From the NCBI RefSeq assembly GCF_033001325.1, contig NZ_CP133111.1:3364501-3428500 (forward strand): DNA of 64,000 nt, given 5' to 3'. Made by a program: the position numbers and the translations under genes. The notes under the pieces were generated by a model. That model saw only the letters and a list, made by a program, of their open reading frames with translations. It was not told where the DNA came from and made no database searches. Positions within the stretch are counted from its first letter, which is position 1; each line of letters begins with the position of its first letter. Of this stretch, positions 39,180 to 47,583 are shown piece after piece. The stretch comes from Rhodopseudomonas sp. BAL398. GTDB taxonomy: Bacteria; Pseudomonadota; Alphaproteobacteria; Rhizobiales; Xanthobacteraceae.

Positions 39180-39360
39180 CCGATCACGACGATTCCGCGG
39201 AACATAATGGCGGCTCGCGCATTGACCGATCGATTTCAACACCGCACTTCGCCGGATCGTTCAGGTGATCGGCAACATCGCCCGAACGAGGCTCAGGCGC
39301 AGCAATGCGGCCGAGCCAGGAGAGCCCCGCCCCGTTCCCCCGCAGGACGGGGCTTTTCTC
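39180..39360 (+). ncRNA. Candidate small RNA ending in a Rho-independent terminator
   Basis: Inferred from an orphan plus-strand terminator with no upstream plus-strand CDS. The region contains further local pairings (GATCGTTCAGGTGATC). The 5' end is only a guess. I could not match it to a named RNA family. Confidence 0.3.
39324..39360 (+). terminator. Rho-independent terminator without an obvious gene
   Basis: GCCCCG (39324 or 39329) pairs with CGGGGC (39348-39353), followed by TTTTCTCT. Read on the minus strand there is no U-tract, so the orientation is plus. Confidence 0.65.
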
Positions 39361-39376
39361 TGTCCGCGGCCGGCTG

Positions 39377-40462
39377 TTAGGCGTTCAGCATCGACAGCAG
39401 CGATTTGGTGGTTTTGTAGCTTTGCACCGCATTGTCGCGGAATGACGGGGTCCAGTTCGAAGCCTGGCGCTCCTCGTCGCTCATCGCCGAATAGGCGTTG
39501 AGGATGCCGAGGCTGAGCTGGGTCGGATCGCCGCTGCTCTGGCTCTGGTTCAGCGCGGTCAGGATGCTGGCGCGGTTGCGCGCATTCAGCTCCTGCTTGG
39601 CGGCGAAGCTTTCCTGCGGCGAGAACAATTGATCCTTGTTGAGCGAGATCGCCGAGAGCGCGCGATTGTCGATCGCCGTCAAATCGGCGAGCTGGCCGGT
39701 CTTGCGGCCGGCATCGAACACCAGCTCCTTGCCGGCCGCCGCGGCAGCTTTGGACTGGGCATCGAGCGCGGCGCGGGCCGTCTTGGCGACGCTGGAGAAA
39801 TCCTGCGTCTGAGCAACGACGCCGGCGGAATCCTGCGCCAGATAGGTCGCGACCGGATCATTGGCGATGCCGGAGGGCGCCTTGGCCGGATCCTGCTGGG
39901 TGGCCTGCACGCCCTTTGCCACCGCGGCGCGCTGCGCGGTCCATAGGGCGGAGGCCTTTTCCTCGCTGCTGGCGCCGTCGAGATAGGTCAGCGCGGCCTT
40001 GTAGATGCCGCTAAAATCCCCGGTCAGTTTCGCGGTCGCGGTGGCGGGCGCCAAAGCGTCGTTGAACCGCTGGCCGAGTTCGGCCGCGGCCACGCTTTGT
40101 TCGTCGGCGGTGAATTTGCCGGCATTGTTGGTGGCGACCGCGAACAGCGCGCGGCGATCCAGCGACGACAGATCGACGCTCGGCTTGCCGTCGGCGCCGA
40201 GCGGGCCCGAGACCTTGGCGGCGGCATAAAGCCCGTCGAGCGCGCTACGCGCCTGCGCGGTGACGGTGGTGAAATCCGGCTGCGTGGCGGTGCCGGCAAG
40301 CTGCGCGCGGGCCGCATCCGACAGCGTCAGATTGGTCGCCGCGTTGGCATTGCCCTCGCCCGCCGACAGCACATTGGCCAGCGACGGCTGCGTCGCCGCG
40401 GCGCGGGCATAGGCCGAGCCATATTGCGCGTAAGCGTTGAGATTGCTGCCGATCGAAGTCAT
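39377..40462 (-). CDS. Unknown Ala/Ser-rich protein (361 aa)
   Basis: Begins MTSIGSNLNAYAQYGSAYAR, preceded by AGGCGG about 6 bases upstream of ATG 40462. No signal peptide or membrane segment. Alternating polar helical segments include DAARAQLAGTATQPDFTTVT and ALDAQSKAAAAAGKELVF. Two internally similar halves are suggested by the recurrence of DFxxVxxxARxALD (near residues 60 and 220) and of LDRRALFAVATNN versus IDNRALSAISLNK. This looks like a tandem duplication of a domain of about 150 residues. The N-terminus is like those of flagellar or secreted substrate proteins, but that is a weak hint. Function unknown. Confidence 0.75.
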   Translation of the reverse strand: MTSIGSNLNAYAQYGSAYARAAATQPSLANVLSAGEGNANAATNLTLSDAARAQLAGTATQPDFTTVTAQARSALDGLYAAAKVSGPLGADGKPSVDLSSLDRRALFAVATNNAGKFTADEQSVAAAELGQRFNDALAPATATAKLTGDFSGIYKAALTYLDGASSEEKASALWTAQRAAVAKGVQATQQDPAKAPSGIANDPVATYLAQDSAGVVAQTQDFSSVAKTARAALDAQSKAAAAAGKELVFDAGRKTGQLADLTAIDNRALSAISLNKDQLFSPQESFAAKQELNARNRASILTALNQSQSSGDPTQLSLGILNAYSAMSDEERQASNWTPSFRDNAVQSYKTTKSLLSMLNA

Positions 40463-40780
40463 CGGATACCGCCTGCTGTGCAAGCAACGATTAAGAATCC
40501 GTTACCGGCCCCGACCTTTTCAGGTCGTGGTTAACGCGGCGTAAATATTTCCGGATGTGTCGATATATTTCGGGTGGCGAGGCGCCCTCGGCGTCATGCG
40601 CGGGCGCGACCGGCGTCACACCATCGCCCGGTCATTCCGGGGCGTGAGCAGCGACAGCTGCGAGCGAACCCGGAATCTCGCGGCTTGGTCGCTGCGGGTG
40701 CGCAAGACGTGCGCGCGGCGAGATTCCGGGTTCGCTCGGCCTGCGGCCTCGCGCCCCGGAATGACGAACCCTGGCGCGAC
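40463..40780. other. 318-base gap occupied mainly by an interspersed repeat
   Basis: The unknown gene starts to its left and glyS ends to its right. The promoter of the unknown gene should be within 40463-40600. The remainder is the 135-bp repeat at 40631-40765. No ORF is convincing. Confidence 0.6.
40631..40765. repeat. Interspersed repeat with GTCATTCCGGGGCG inverted ends (second copy)
   Basis: 135 bp from GTCATTCCGGGGCGTGAGCA to CGCGCCCCGGAATGAC, with the internal dyad GCGAACCCGGAATCTCGCGG against GGCGAGATTCCGGGTTCGC. Same family as 20235-20360, with different central and subterminal bases. It lies 15 bases past the glyS stop. Confidence 0.88.
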
Positions 40781-43069
40781 CTAATCCTGGATCTTGGAAA
40801 AATCCGCCACCGCGCGCGTCGCGGCGCGGATCTCGTTGAGCAGCTTCAGGCGGTTTTCGCGCACGGCTTTGTCGTCGTCATTGACCTTCACCTTGTCGAA
40901 GAACGCATCGACCGACGGCCGCAGTCTGGCCAAAGCAGACATCGCCGCGGCGAAGTCCTCCTTGGCGACCGCTGCTGTCGCGTCCGTCTTGGCCCGATCG
41001 ATCGCGGCGGCCAGCGCCTTTTCCTCGTCGGAGCCATAGAGCGACGCGTCGGGCGCGCCGTCATATGTCCGCGCGTCCTTCTTTTCCTCGATCCGCAAAA
41101 TATTCGCCGCGCGCTTGACGCCGGCCAGCAGATTCTTGCCGTCGTCGGTGGCCAGGAACGCGGCCAGCGCCTCGACGCGACGCACCACCATCAACAGGTC
41201 GTCCTGACCGCCCAGCGAAAATACCGCATCGACGAGATCGTGCCGCGCGCCCTGCTCGCGGAGTTGGGCTTTTAAGCGGTCGGCGAAGAAGGAGAGGAGA
41301 CTACTAGGCAAGCCGCGATCGAAGGGAATATCCCTCGGATTGCTCAACTTTCCCTCTCGATCAACGTCGAATGCGGTCGTGTTTCCGTGAACAGCTTCGT
41401 GGATCCATTCTTGTGCAAGAGTAATGATCGGCGAGAGGCCGACACGCATCGCGTTGTCAGCAACGAGCCTGATCACCCCCAGCGCTGCACGTCGCAATGC
41501 ATAAGGATCCTTGCTCCCCGTCGGCTTTTCGTCGATCGCCCAGAACCCGACCAGCGTATCGATCTTGTCGGCCAGCGCCACCGCGATGCTCACCGGATCG
41601 GTCGGCACCCGGTCGGCGGGGCCTTGCGGCTTGTAGTGCTCCTCGCTGGCGGCGGCGACGCTTGCGTCTTCGCCTTGCGCCAGCGCGTAGTACTTGCCCA
41701 TCAGGCCCTGCAGCTCGGGGAATTCGCCGACCACTTCGGTCAACAGATCCGCCTTGCACAGCAGCGCGGCGCGCTTGGTCTTTTCGACATCGGCGCCGAC
41801 CAGTGGCGCGATCTCGGCGGCGAGGCGCACGATCCGTTTGATGCGCTCGCCCTGGCTGCCGAGCTTTTCGTGAAACACGATATTGTCGAATTTCGCCAGC
41901 CGGTCTTCCAGACTGGTTTTCAGATCGGTCTCGTAGAAGAATTTCGCATCGGAGAGCCGCGCGCGGATCACCCGCTCATTTCCGGCGGTGATCGCCGCGC
42001 CGCCGTCGCTGGCCTCGATATTGGCGGTGAGGATGAATTTGTTGGCGAGCTTATCTTCACCTCTCCCCTGTGGGGAGAGGTCGGCACGCAGTGCCGGGTG
42101 AGGGGGATTCGCCTCGGGAGCGGGCTGAGCCCCCTCACCCGCCGCGCTGGCGCGCGGCGACCTCTCCCCGGCGGGGAGAGGTGAAGGCTGCCGCACCACG
42201 AAGCACTTCTGATTGGTGCGGATGGTGGCGCGGATCACTTCGCCGGGGATCGACAGGAAGGCCGGATCGAACGAGCCCATCAGCGCCACCGGCCATTCGA
42301 CCAGGCCGGAGACTTCGTCGAGCAAGGCCTGGTCCTCGACCAGTTCGAAATTCTGCGCCTGCGCCAAAGTGCGCGCGTCGGCCAGGATGATATCGCGGCG
42401 ACGCTGCGGGTCGAGCACCACCTTGGCGTCGAACAATTTGGCCTCGTAATCGGCGAAGCGGCGCACGCTGATCGGCGCCGGCGCCATGAAGCGATGGCCG
42501 TAGGTGGTCTGGCCCGAATTAATGCCGTTGAGTTCGAACGGCACCAGCTCGGGCTCCTCGGTATCGATGCCGAAAGTCGCGGTGATCGCATGCAGCGGCC
42601 GCACCCATTGCAGCGCGCCGGATCGCGCCGAGCGCGCGCCCCAGCGCATCGATTTCGGCCACGGAAAGGTGCGGATGATCAGCGGAATGATCTCGGCCAG
42701 CACGTCGAGCGTCGGCCGGCCGGGCTTTTCGATCAGCGCGATGTAGAAATCGCCCTTCTTGGGGTCGCGCTGGATCTTGGCTTCGTCGAGCGAGGCGAGC
42801 CCAGTGGCCTTGAGAAAGCCGGCGATCGCGGCATCCGGGCCGCCGACGCGCGGACCCTTGCGTTCTTCTTTCAGGTCCGATTGCCGCGCCGGAATGCCGT
42901 GCACCGTGAGCGCCAGCCGCCGCGGCGTCGCAAACGCCTTGGCGCCGTCATAGACCAGCCCCTCGGCGACCAATTTGTCGGTCACCATCCGCCGCAGATC
43001 CTCGGCCGCCTTGGCCTGCATCCGCGCCGGGATTTCCTCGGAGAACAATTCGAGCAGAAGATCGGGCAT
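40781..43069 (-). CDS. glyS: Glycyl-tRNA synthetase beta subunit with in-frame repeat insertion
   Basis: Charges tRNA-Gly together with GlyQ; the beta subunit binds the tRNA. It starts [63 protein letters not shown] and the HD-like and anticodon-binding C-terminal regions are all present. At 762 aa it is longer than usual. Residues about 295-338 ([13 protein letters not shown]...LSPQGRGE) are encoded by a 132-bp palindromic element in frame, between KCFVVRQ and DKLANKFI, which are contiguous in other GlyS proteins. The start overlaps the DUF559 stop (TAATG at 43067-43071). Confidence 0.96.
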   Translation of the reverse strand: MPDLLLELFSEEIPARMQAKAAEDLRRMVTDKLVAEGLVYDGAKAFATPRRLALTVHGIPARQSDLKEERKGPRVGGPDAAIAGFLKATGLASLDEAKIQRDPKKGDFYIALIEKPGRPTLDVLAEIIPLIIRTFPWPKSMRWGARSARSGALQWVRPLHAITATFGIDTEEPELVPFELNGINSGQTTYGHRFMAPAPISVRRFADYEAKLFDAKVVLDPQRRRDIILADARTLAQAQNFELVEDQALLDEVSGLVEWPVALMGSFDPAFLSIPGEVIRATIRTNQKCFVVRQPSPLPAGERSPRASAAGEGAQPAPEANPPHPALRADLSPQGRGEDKLANKFILTANIEASDGGAAITAGNERVIRARLSDAKFFYETDLKTSLEDRLAKFDNIVFHEKLGSQGERIKRIVRLAAEIAPLVGADVEKTKRAALLCKADLLTEVVGEFPELQGLMGKYYALAQGEDASVAAASEEHYKPQGPADRVPTDPVSIAVALADKIDTLVGFWAIDEKPTGSKDPYALRRAALGVIRLVADNAMRVGLSPIITLAQEWIHEAVHGNTTAFDVDREGKLSNPRDIPFDRGLPSSLLSFFADRLKAQLREQGARHDLVDAVFSLGGQDDLLMVVRRVEALAAFLATDDGKNLLAGVKRAANILRIEEKKDARTYDGAPDASLYGSDEEKALAAAIDRAKTDATAAVAKEDFAAAMSALARLRPSVDAFFDKVKVNDDDKAVRENRLKLLNEIRAATRAVADFSKIQD
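42055..42186. repeat. REPIN-like palindromic doublet inserted in frame in glyS
   Basis: Terminal inverted repeats CTTCACCTCTCCCC (42055-42068) and GGGGAGAGGTGAAG (42173-42186). Two convergent units: 42055-42106 and 42130-42186, each a fixed hairpin (ACCTCTCCCC/GGGGAGAGGT), then TCG, a variable hairpin (GCACGCAGTGC; CCGCGC...GCGCGG), then CGGGTGAGGGGG. A 23-bp spacer separates them. Length 132 is a multiple of three and no stop is read in the glyS frame. Confidence 0.9.
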
Positions 43070-43503
43070 TAGTGCTTCTCCCCACGCGGGGCTTCACCCT
43101 CCCCTGGAGGGGGAGGGTCGCCTGCCGCAGGCAGGCGGGGTGGGGTGACAGCGATCATGGTGTGGATCGCGTCCAACACGGCGTCGGTCTTGCTCATCAC
43201 GTCATTGTTCCAAAATCGTATCACTCGAAAACCTTCCGACTCGAGCCAGCGGGTCCGGACCTCGTCGCGTTGCAGCCCCTCATCCTCGCCGTGTTGCGAA
43301 CCGTCGACCTCGACGATCAGTTTTTCGGCAAGGCAGGCGAAATCGGCGATGTAGGGACCGATCACCACCTGTCGCCTGAAGTGACTTCCCCTCACATCGA
43401 GCCGTCGCAAATGCCGCCAGAGGATTTGCTCGGCGGCGGTCGCATCGGCGCGTAGCCTGTTTGCACTCTGGCGTTTGAAGTCGCTGATCGACCGCTTGGC
43501 CAT
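43069..43503 (-). CDS. DUF559 endonuclease-like protein between glyQ and glyS
   Basis: A 144-aa protein of the DUF559 family, whose fold is related to very-short-patch-repair and restriction endonucleases. It has [34 protein letters not shown], the putative active residues Asp54 and Glu65/Asp67 in [11 protein letters not shown], and [20 protein letters not shown]. It seems intact. Its last 25 or so residues ([19 protein letters not shown]...) are encoded by a palindromic repeat unit. A matching inverted unit sits 9 bases before its ATG. It splits the usual glyQ-glyS pair and its stop overlaps the glyS start, so it may now affect glyS translation. Substrate and role unknown. Confidence 0.88.
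   Translation of the reverse strand: MAKRSISDFKRQSANRLRADATAAEQILWRHLRRLDVRGSHFRRQVVIGPYIADFACLAEKLIVEVDGSQHGEDEGLQRDEVRTRWLESEGFRVIRFWNNDVMSKTDAVLDAIHTMIAVTPPRLPAAGDPPPPGEGEAPRGEKH
43093..43153. repeat. Palindromic unit inside the 3' end of the DUF559 gene
   Basis: 28-nt hairpin arm starting TTCACCCTCCCCTGGAGGGG and ending GGGTCG, then variable hairpin CCTGCCGCAGGCAGG (43121-43135), then CGGGGTGGGGTGACAGCG. The arms are identical to those of the unit at 43512-43576, in opposite orientation. Confidence 0.92.
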
Positions 43504-43511
43504 ATTACTAC

Positions 43512-43576
43512 CGCTGTCACCCCACCCCGATGCGAGCTACGCTCGCATCGACCCTCCCCCTCCAGGGGAGGGTGAA
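43512..43576. repeat. Palindromic unit just upstream of the DUF559 gene, inverted copy
   Basis: CGCTGTCACCCCACCCCG, variable hairpin ATGCGAGCTACGCTCGCAT (43530-43548), then the 28-nt arm ending CAGGGGAGGGTGAA. Outer arms are identical to the 43093 unit in reverse; only the inner hairpin differs. A degenerate further piece (CAGCCACCCCACCCCG) is at about 43608-43623. Confidence 0.92.
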
Positions 43577-43628
43577 TCGCGGCGTCGCCTGACCACAACG
43601 CACCGCAGCCACCCCACCCCGCTCGCTG

Positions 43629-44564
43629 CTAAGTCGCCGCCCCACCCGCCTCGGTGTGCAGCCAGGCTTCGCCGCAGGCTTTGGCGAGGTCGCGGACGCG
43701 GCCGATATAGCTTTGGCGTTCGGTCACCGAGATCACGCCTCTCGCGTCGAGCAGGTTGAAGACGTGGCTGGCCTTGATGCACTGGTCATAGGCCGGCAGC
43801 GCCATCAGATGCGCCTCGCGCTTGCCGTCTTTCCAGCCGGCGTCGAGATATTTCTTGCAGGCCTCTTCCGCCATGACGAATTGCTTGAACAGCATGTCGG
43901 CGTCGGAATGTTCGAAATTGTGCCGGGAATATTCCTTCTCGGTCTGCAGGAAGACGTCGCCATAGGTGACTTTTTCGTCGCCCTCGCGGCCGTTGAAGTT
44001 GAGGTCGTAGACCCAGTCGACGCCCTGCACATACATCGCCAGCCGTTCCAGGCCGTAGGTCAGTTCGCCCGCCACCGGCGCGCATTCGACGCCGGCGACC
44101 TGCTGGAAATAAGTGAATTGCGACACTTCCATGCCGTCGCACCAGCATTCCCAGCCGAGCCCCCAGGCGCCCAGCGTCGGGCTCTCCCAATCGTCCTCGA
44201 CGAAGCGCACGTCGTGCAGCGCGGTGTCGACGCCGATCGCGGCCAGCGATTTCAGATAGAGCTCCTGCAGATCCGGCGGCGACGGTTTGATGATCACCTG
44301 GAACTGGTAATAATGCTGCAGCCGGTTCGGGTTCTCGCCATAGCGGCCATCCTTGGGCCGGCGCGACGGCTGCACATAGGCGGCGCGCCACGGCCGGGGG
44401 CCGAGCGCGCGCAACGTGGTGGCCGGATGGAAGGTGCCGGCACCGACCTCCATGTCGTAGGGCTGCAGGATCACGCAGCCATAATCGGCCCAGAACCGCT
44501 GCAGCGTCAGGATCAGGCCCTGGAACGAGCGTTCCGGGCGCATATGGGCAGGCATTTGGTCCAT
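43629..44564 (-). CDS. glyQ: Glycyl-tRNA synthetase alpha subunit
   Basis: Catalytic subunit that activates glycine. Conserved from [20 protein letters not shown] through [48 protein letters not shown] and [40 protein letters not shown] follows, and a C-terminal part with [20 protein letters not shown]. Start taken at ATG 44564 ([14 protein letters not shown]), 311 aa. Nineteen upstream residues in frame lack family similarity. glyS is separated from it by the DUF559 cassette. Confidence 0.96.
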   Translation of the reverse strand: MDQMPAHMRPERSFQGLILTLQRFWADYGCVILQPYDMEVGAGTFHPATTLRALGPRPWRAAYVQPSRRPKDGRYGENPNRLQHYYQFQVIIKPSPPDLQELYLKSLAAIGVDTALHDVRFVEDDWESPTLGAWGLGWECWCDGMEVSQFTYFQQVAGVECAPVAGELTYGLERLAMYVQGVDWVYDLNFNGREGDEKVTYGDVFLQTEKEYSRHNFEHSDADMLFKQFVMAEEACKKYLDAGWKDGKREAHLMALPAYDQCIKASHVFNLLDARGVISVTERQSYIGRVRDLAKACGEAWLHTEAGGAAT

Positions 44565-44883
44565 GATCGGCTTTGAGATTCGTAAGGATGCAGGGCGCGC
44601 GGGACCGTATCGGCGCGCCACCGCGGAATCAAGGCAATGTCCGCACCGGCTTCCGGCCGCGCTAACGCAAAATTAACCATAGCGGCGAGCGAGCTGGGAA
44701 CCATCGGCGGGGATGGGCATTGAATAGACATCGGCGCAACGGCCTGTGGGCCGCCGCCAAACAGAAGACCTCCAGGCTTGCTTGCCGGCTTTACGGGTGG
44801 TGCCTCGCCCCGAAGCCGGCGCAAGTGTGTCTGCTGCGCCTCCCGCGCCTTTCAGATCTGCGGCTGATGTATCCGGCGACGGA
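44565..44883. other. 319-base gap without a supported gene
   Basis: Upstream of glyQ and downstream of a small membrane protein gene, so it should hold the glyQ promoter. The AT-richer stretch GCTAACGCAAAATTAACCAT near 44662-44682 is the best place for it. Frames crossing it have composition of shadows only. Confidence 0.5.
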
Positions 44884-45075
44884 TTAGCCCGGCCGATAGG
44901 CGCCGGTGATCGGATCCTGCCGCAACGTCGGCATCTCGGTCCGGCTTTTCGCCTCGGCGAGGATCGCGCTTCGCGCCTCATCCAACTCCTGATTGATCCT
45001 GTGGGCGGTCCGAAACGCCCAGCGAATCACGGCTATGCCTCCAAGGGCGCCAGCGAGTGCAATCAGCGGCGGCAT
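44884..45075 (-). CDS. Small single-pass membrane protein (63 aa)
   Basis: One N-terminal membrane helix (PPLIALAGALGGIAVIRWAF). A charged amphipathic helix then follows (RINQELDEARSAILAEAKSR) and a short tail, RQDPITGAYRPG. ATG 45075 begins the hydrophobic part; in-frame residues upstream are Asp/Arg-rich and probably not translated. Unknown role. The QDPxTGxYRP end is of a type I recall in other Rhizobiales small proteins. Confidence 0.7.
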   Translation of the reverse strand: MPPLIALAGALGGIAVIRWAFRTAHRINQELDEARSAILAEAKSRTEMPTLRQDPITGAYRPG

Positions 45076-45175
45076 CGATCGATCCTTATCTCTCACGTCC
45101 CCGTCCCCATCTTCGCGCAAGCCGGGGGCCGCCGCAATCGGATCCGGCGAGGCGAATTGGCGCGGGCGCCACCTT

Positions 45176-46081
45176 TCAAAAGCCGTATTTGGCCCAGATC
45201 GCGCGGGCTTCGAGCGCCGACACCAGGGCGTCCGGAAGCCCGGAGACGCCGTCCATGGCGCTCACGCCGGCGCCGGATTTGCGGCCGAGCAAGCCCGCCA
45301 GCATGCCCGACGGTTGCGCGATCACCGGGGTCCGCACCTTGTCGCCGAACCGCGCCCGCAATACCGAGCGCAGCTCGCCGATCTCGTCGGCCAGCCCCAT
45401 CTCCACCGAGGTCTTGCCGGCCCAGTATTCACCGGAAAACAACACGTCCTCATTCGCCTTCAGCCGGGCGCCGCGGCTGTCCTTGACCAGCGAGATGAAC
45501 AGCGCGTGGATTTCCCGCTGCAGCGCCTTGATCCGCGCCACATCGGCCGGATCTTCCGGCAGGAACGGATCGAGCTGCGCTTTGTGCTCGCCCGCGATAT
45601 AAAGCCGCCGCTCGACGCCGATCTTCTTCAACAGCTCGGGGAAGCCGAAAGTGCCGCCGACCACGCCGATCGACCCCAGGATCGACGACGGATCGCAATA
45701 GATCTCGTCGGCGGCGCAGGCCAGCATGTAGCCGCCGGAGGCCGCGACGTCCTCGACAAAGGCGAGCACCGGCAGCTTCTTCTCGGCGGCGAGCTGGCGA
45801 ATCCGCAGATAGATCAGCCGCGACTGCACCGGCGAGCCGCCCGGCGAATTGATCGCCAGCGCCACCGCCTTGGCGTTGCGGGTGGCAAATGCCCGCTCCA
45901 GCAGCCGCGCAACGCCGGCCAGCGACATGCCGGGCCGCAGCGGCGTCACCGCCCCGATCACGCCGGACAGCCGCACCACCGGGACTACCGGAACACCGGG
46001 CCGCCACTTCTGCGGGATGAACCTCACCAGCCCATCCAGCAGGCCCGGCGCGGTTCGATCGTCAGCGGTCTGCTCGCTCAT
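45176..46081 (-). CDS. S49 family serine peptidase (SppA/SohB-like)
   Basis: A 301-aa peptidase of the signal-peptide-peptidase A family. VVRLSGVIGA, NSPGGSPVQSRLIY, then Ser115 in DVAASGGYMLACAAD and Lys167 in YIAGEHKAQLDPF are spaced 52 apart, as in the catalytic Ser/Lys dyad of the single-domain bacterial enzymes. SILGSIGVVGG shapes the pocket. Unlike SppA there is no obvious N-terminal membrane anchor, so it may be cytoplasmic or associate with the membrane otherwise. GAGGG precedes ATG 46081. Confidence 0.92.
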   Translation of the reverse strand: MSEQTADDRTAPGLLDGLVRFIPQKWRPGVPVVPVVRLSGVIGAVTPLRPGMSLAGVARLLERAFATRNAKAVALAINSPGGSPVQSRLIYLRIRQLAAEKKLPVLAFVEDVAASGGYMLACAADEIYCDPSSILGSIGVVGGTFGFPELLKKIGVERRLYIAGEHKAQLDPFLPEDPADVARIKALQREIHALFISLVKDSRGARLKANEDVLFSGEYWAGKTSVEMGLADEIGELRSVLRARFGDKVRTPVIAQPSGMLAGLLGRKSGAGVSAMDGVSGLPDALVSALEARAIWAKYGF

Positions 46082-46195
46082 GGCGTTACCCTCACATTAA
46101 CCATTTTTTTCTACCCAATATTTGCCAAACCGTTGGAACGAGGCGACCTCGAGTTCATATAGGTATGGGCCGCATTTGGCGCAGTGGAGAGCACC

Positions 46196-46294
46196 ATGAA
46201 AATCTACCTGCTGATGCTGCTGATCGCCGCAATCCTGACCGCGGTGCATTTCACCTCGGAATCGAAACCCGAATCCGAGACCCAGCCGCGCTAA
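46196..46294 (+). CDS. 32-aa putative membrane micropeptide
   Basis: MKIYLLMLLIAAILTAVHFT is a single hydrophobic helix, followed by a charged tail SESKPESETQPR. GGAG lies 7 bases before ATG. It sits alone on the plus strand between two minus-strand genes. Too short for common gene finders; coding status rests on the ribosome site and the helix-plus-tail pattern. Confidence 0.55.
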   Translation: MKIYLLMLLIAAILTAVHFTSESKPESETQPR

Positions 46295-46361
46295 TCGGCG
46301 GCCCTATCTCGGCTCTGACGTGACGCCGGACTCCGCGCGACGTTCCACCTCGCCGGCGCGC

Positions 46362-47132
46362 CTACAGCAACGCCAGCGGTAGCAGCTGTCGCCCATCGAG
46401 CACCGCCTGGGCCGCCGCGGTCGGCCTTCCCGCCGCATCGTTCAACATCAACCCCGGATGCAGCGTCAGTGGCGCGCGCCCGCCCTTGACCGCCCGGACG
46501 AGGATCCGGATCGCCGGCCGCTCGGCTTTGCCATGCACGGGCAGCACCGCGACGCTGCCGAAGCCGTGCTCCAGCTCCGCCAGCACCTCGCCGAGATTAT
46601 CCGCGCGCCAGATCAAGGTCAGGCCGCCGCCCGATTTCAGCACCCGGCGCGCCGCATGGACCCAGGATCGCAGGGTTGTCGCGCTCGCCACATGGGCAAT
46701 TTGCCGCGCCTCGTCGGGCGAAGCGCGATGACGCGCGGCATCGTGAAATGGCGGGTTCATCAGCACCGCGTCGGCGCTGTCAGGGAGAAGCCGGACGGCC
46801 GCGAAGGCATCGGCGCTGGCCGCGACATCCAGCACGCAGATCTGCGCCGGCAAATCGTTCAATTCGGCATTGGCGCGCGCCAGCTCTGCCAGTACCGGAT
46901 CGATCTCGGCCAGCACCAGGTCGATGGTGTTGACGCGCATAGCCAAAGCAAGGCCCGCGGCGCCGACGCCGGCGCCGAATTCGACCACGCGATCGCCGGG
47001 CCGCGCCACTGTCGCGGCCGCCAGCAGCATCGCATCATGACCGGCGCGATGGCCGGTTTTCGGTTGCCGCAACCGCAGCCGCCCGCCGAGAAACCCGTTC
47101 TCGGTGAGGTCGGCCGAATCACTCATGGGCAC
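46362..47132 (-). CDS. SAM-dependent methyltransferase (TrmN6-like)
   Basis: A 256-aa Rossmann methyltransferase. TGHRAGHDAMLLAAA, the SAM motif VVEFGAGVGAAGLALAMR and the NPPF catalytic motif in ADAVLMNPPFHD indicate an N6-adenine enzyme, as in TrmN6, which modifies A37 of tRNA-Val. SGGGLTLIWRADNL follows. The start is ambiguous: GTG 47132 has AAGGA 5 bases upstream; ATG 47126 is in frame. It overlaps the preceding DUF2007 gene by 14 bases, so translation is coupled. Confidence 0.85.
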   Translation of the reverse strand: MPMSDSADLTENGFLGGRLRLRQPKTGHRAGHDAMLLAAATVARPGDRVVEFGAGVGAAGLALAMRVNTIDLVLAEIDPVLAELARANAELNDLPAQICVLDVAASADAFAAVRLLPDSADAVLMNPPFHDAARHRASPDEARQIAHVASATTLRSWVHAARRVLKSGGGLTLIWRADNLGEVLAELEHGFGSVAVLPVHGKAERPAIRILVRAVKGGRAPLTLHPGLMLNDAAGRPTAAAQAVLDGRQLLPLALL

Positions 47133-47346
47133 GCAGTTCCTTGCTCAGCCCCGCGTCAGTCAAAACCTGACAGGCCGCGCGGTGATCGTCGTCATGCACC
47201 AGAATACGACGTGGAATCACGCCGACCGAGCCTTCGAGAATGCTCATATTCTGGTCCAGCACCAGATGGTCGATATCGGCGCCATCGAGCAATGCACCGA
47301 TCGCCGATACCAGCACCACGTCGTTGGTCCGCACCAGTTCCCGCAC
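47119..47346 (-). CDS. DUF2007 family protein
   Basis: A 75-aa single-domain protein: VRELVRTNDVVLVSAIGALL, GADIDHLVLDQNMSILEGSV, then RRILVHDDDHRAACQVLTDAG. This matches the small ferredoxin-like DUF2007 (putative signal-transducing) domain. The start is GTG 47346 with GGGAGAA upstream; the longer in-frame extension is not family-like. Overlaps the methyltransferase gene and is divergent from the polyprenyl synthase gene. Confidence 0.85.
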   Translation of the reverse strand: MRELVRTNDVVLVSAIGALLDGADIDHLVLDQNMSILEGSVGVIPRRILVHDDDHRAACQVLTDAGLSKELRAHE

Positions 47347-47583
47347 GCTTGCTTCTCCCTTGATCCCTGCATTATAGCTGCCGCTCGATCGAGCGCGGTC
47401 CGAAAGCCGCATCTCGTTACACGGTCGTTCTGATGTTATAGTGTGAGCTTCGACGAACGGGGCGAATTGGCCGGGCGATCGTGGCCCGAATGCCCGTTTA
47501 TCGCCCCGGCTTTGGAATCAGAGCAGTTTCATGCGAGCCGCTATCTTCTCGCCTGTAATGCTCCCGGAATGTGGAGACCCAGC

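Larger units (their letters stand above)
39013..39376. other. 364-base gene-free stretch with a plus-strand terminator
   Basis: Between the DUF3096 gene and an unknown protein gene, both on the minus strand. No convincing ORF. Its distinctive content is a GC-rich hairpin with a T-run on the plus strand near 39324-39360, although no plus-strand gene precedes it. Confidence 0.5.

Noticed and set aside
42055-42186. glyS considered frameshifted or broken by the repeat
   Set aside because: The element is 132 bp, divisible by three, and the frame stays open with normal GlyS sequence on both sides.
44746-45486. 246-aa plus-strand ORF
   Set aside because: Arg/Pro-rich composition, antisense to the small membrane protein and S49 peptidase genes.
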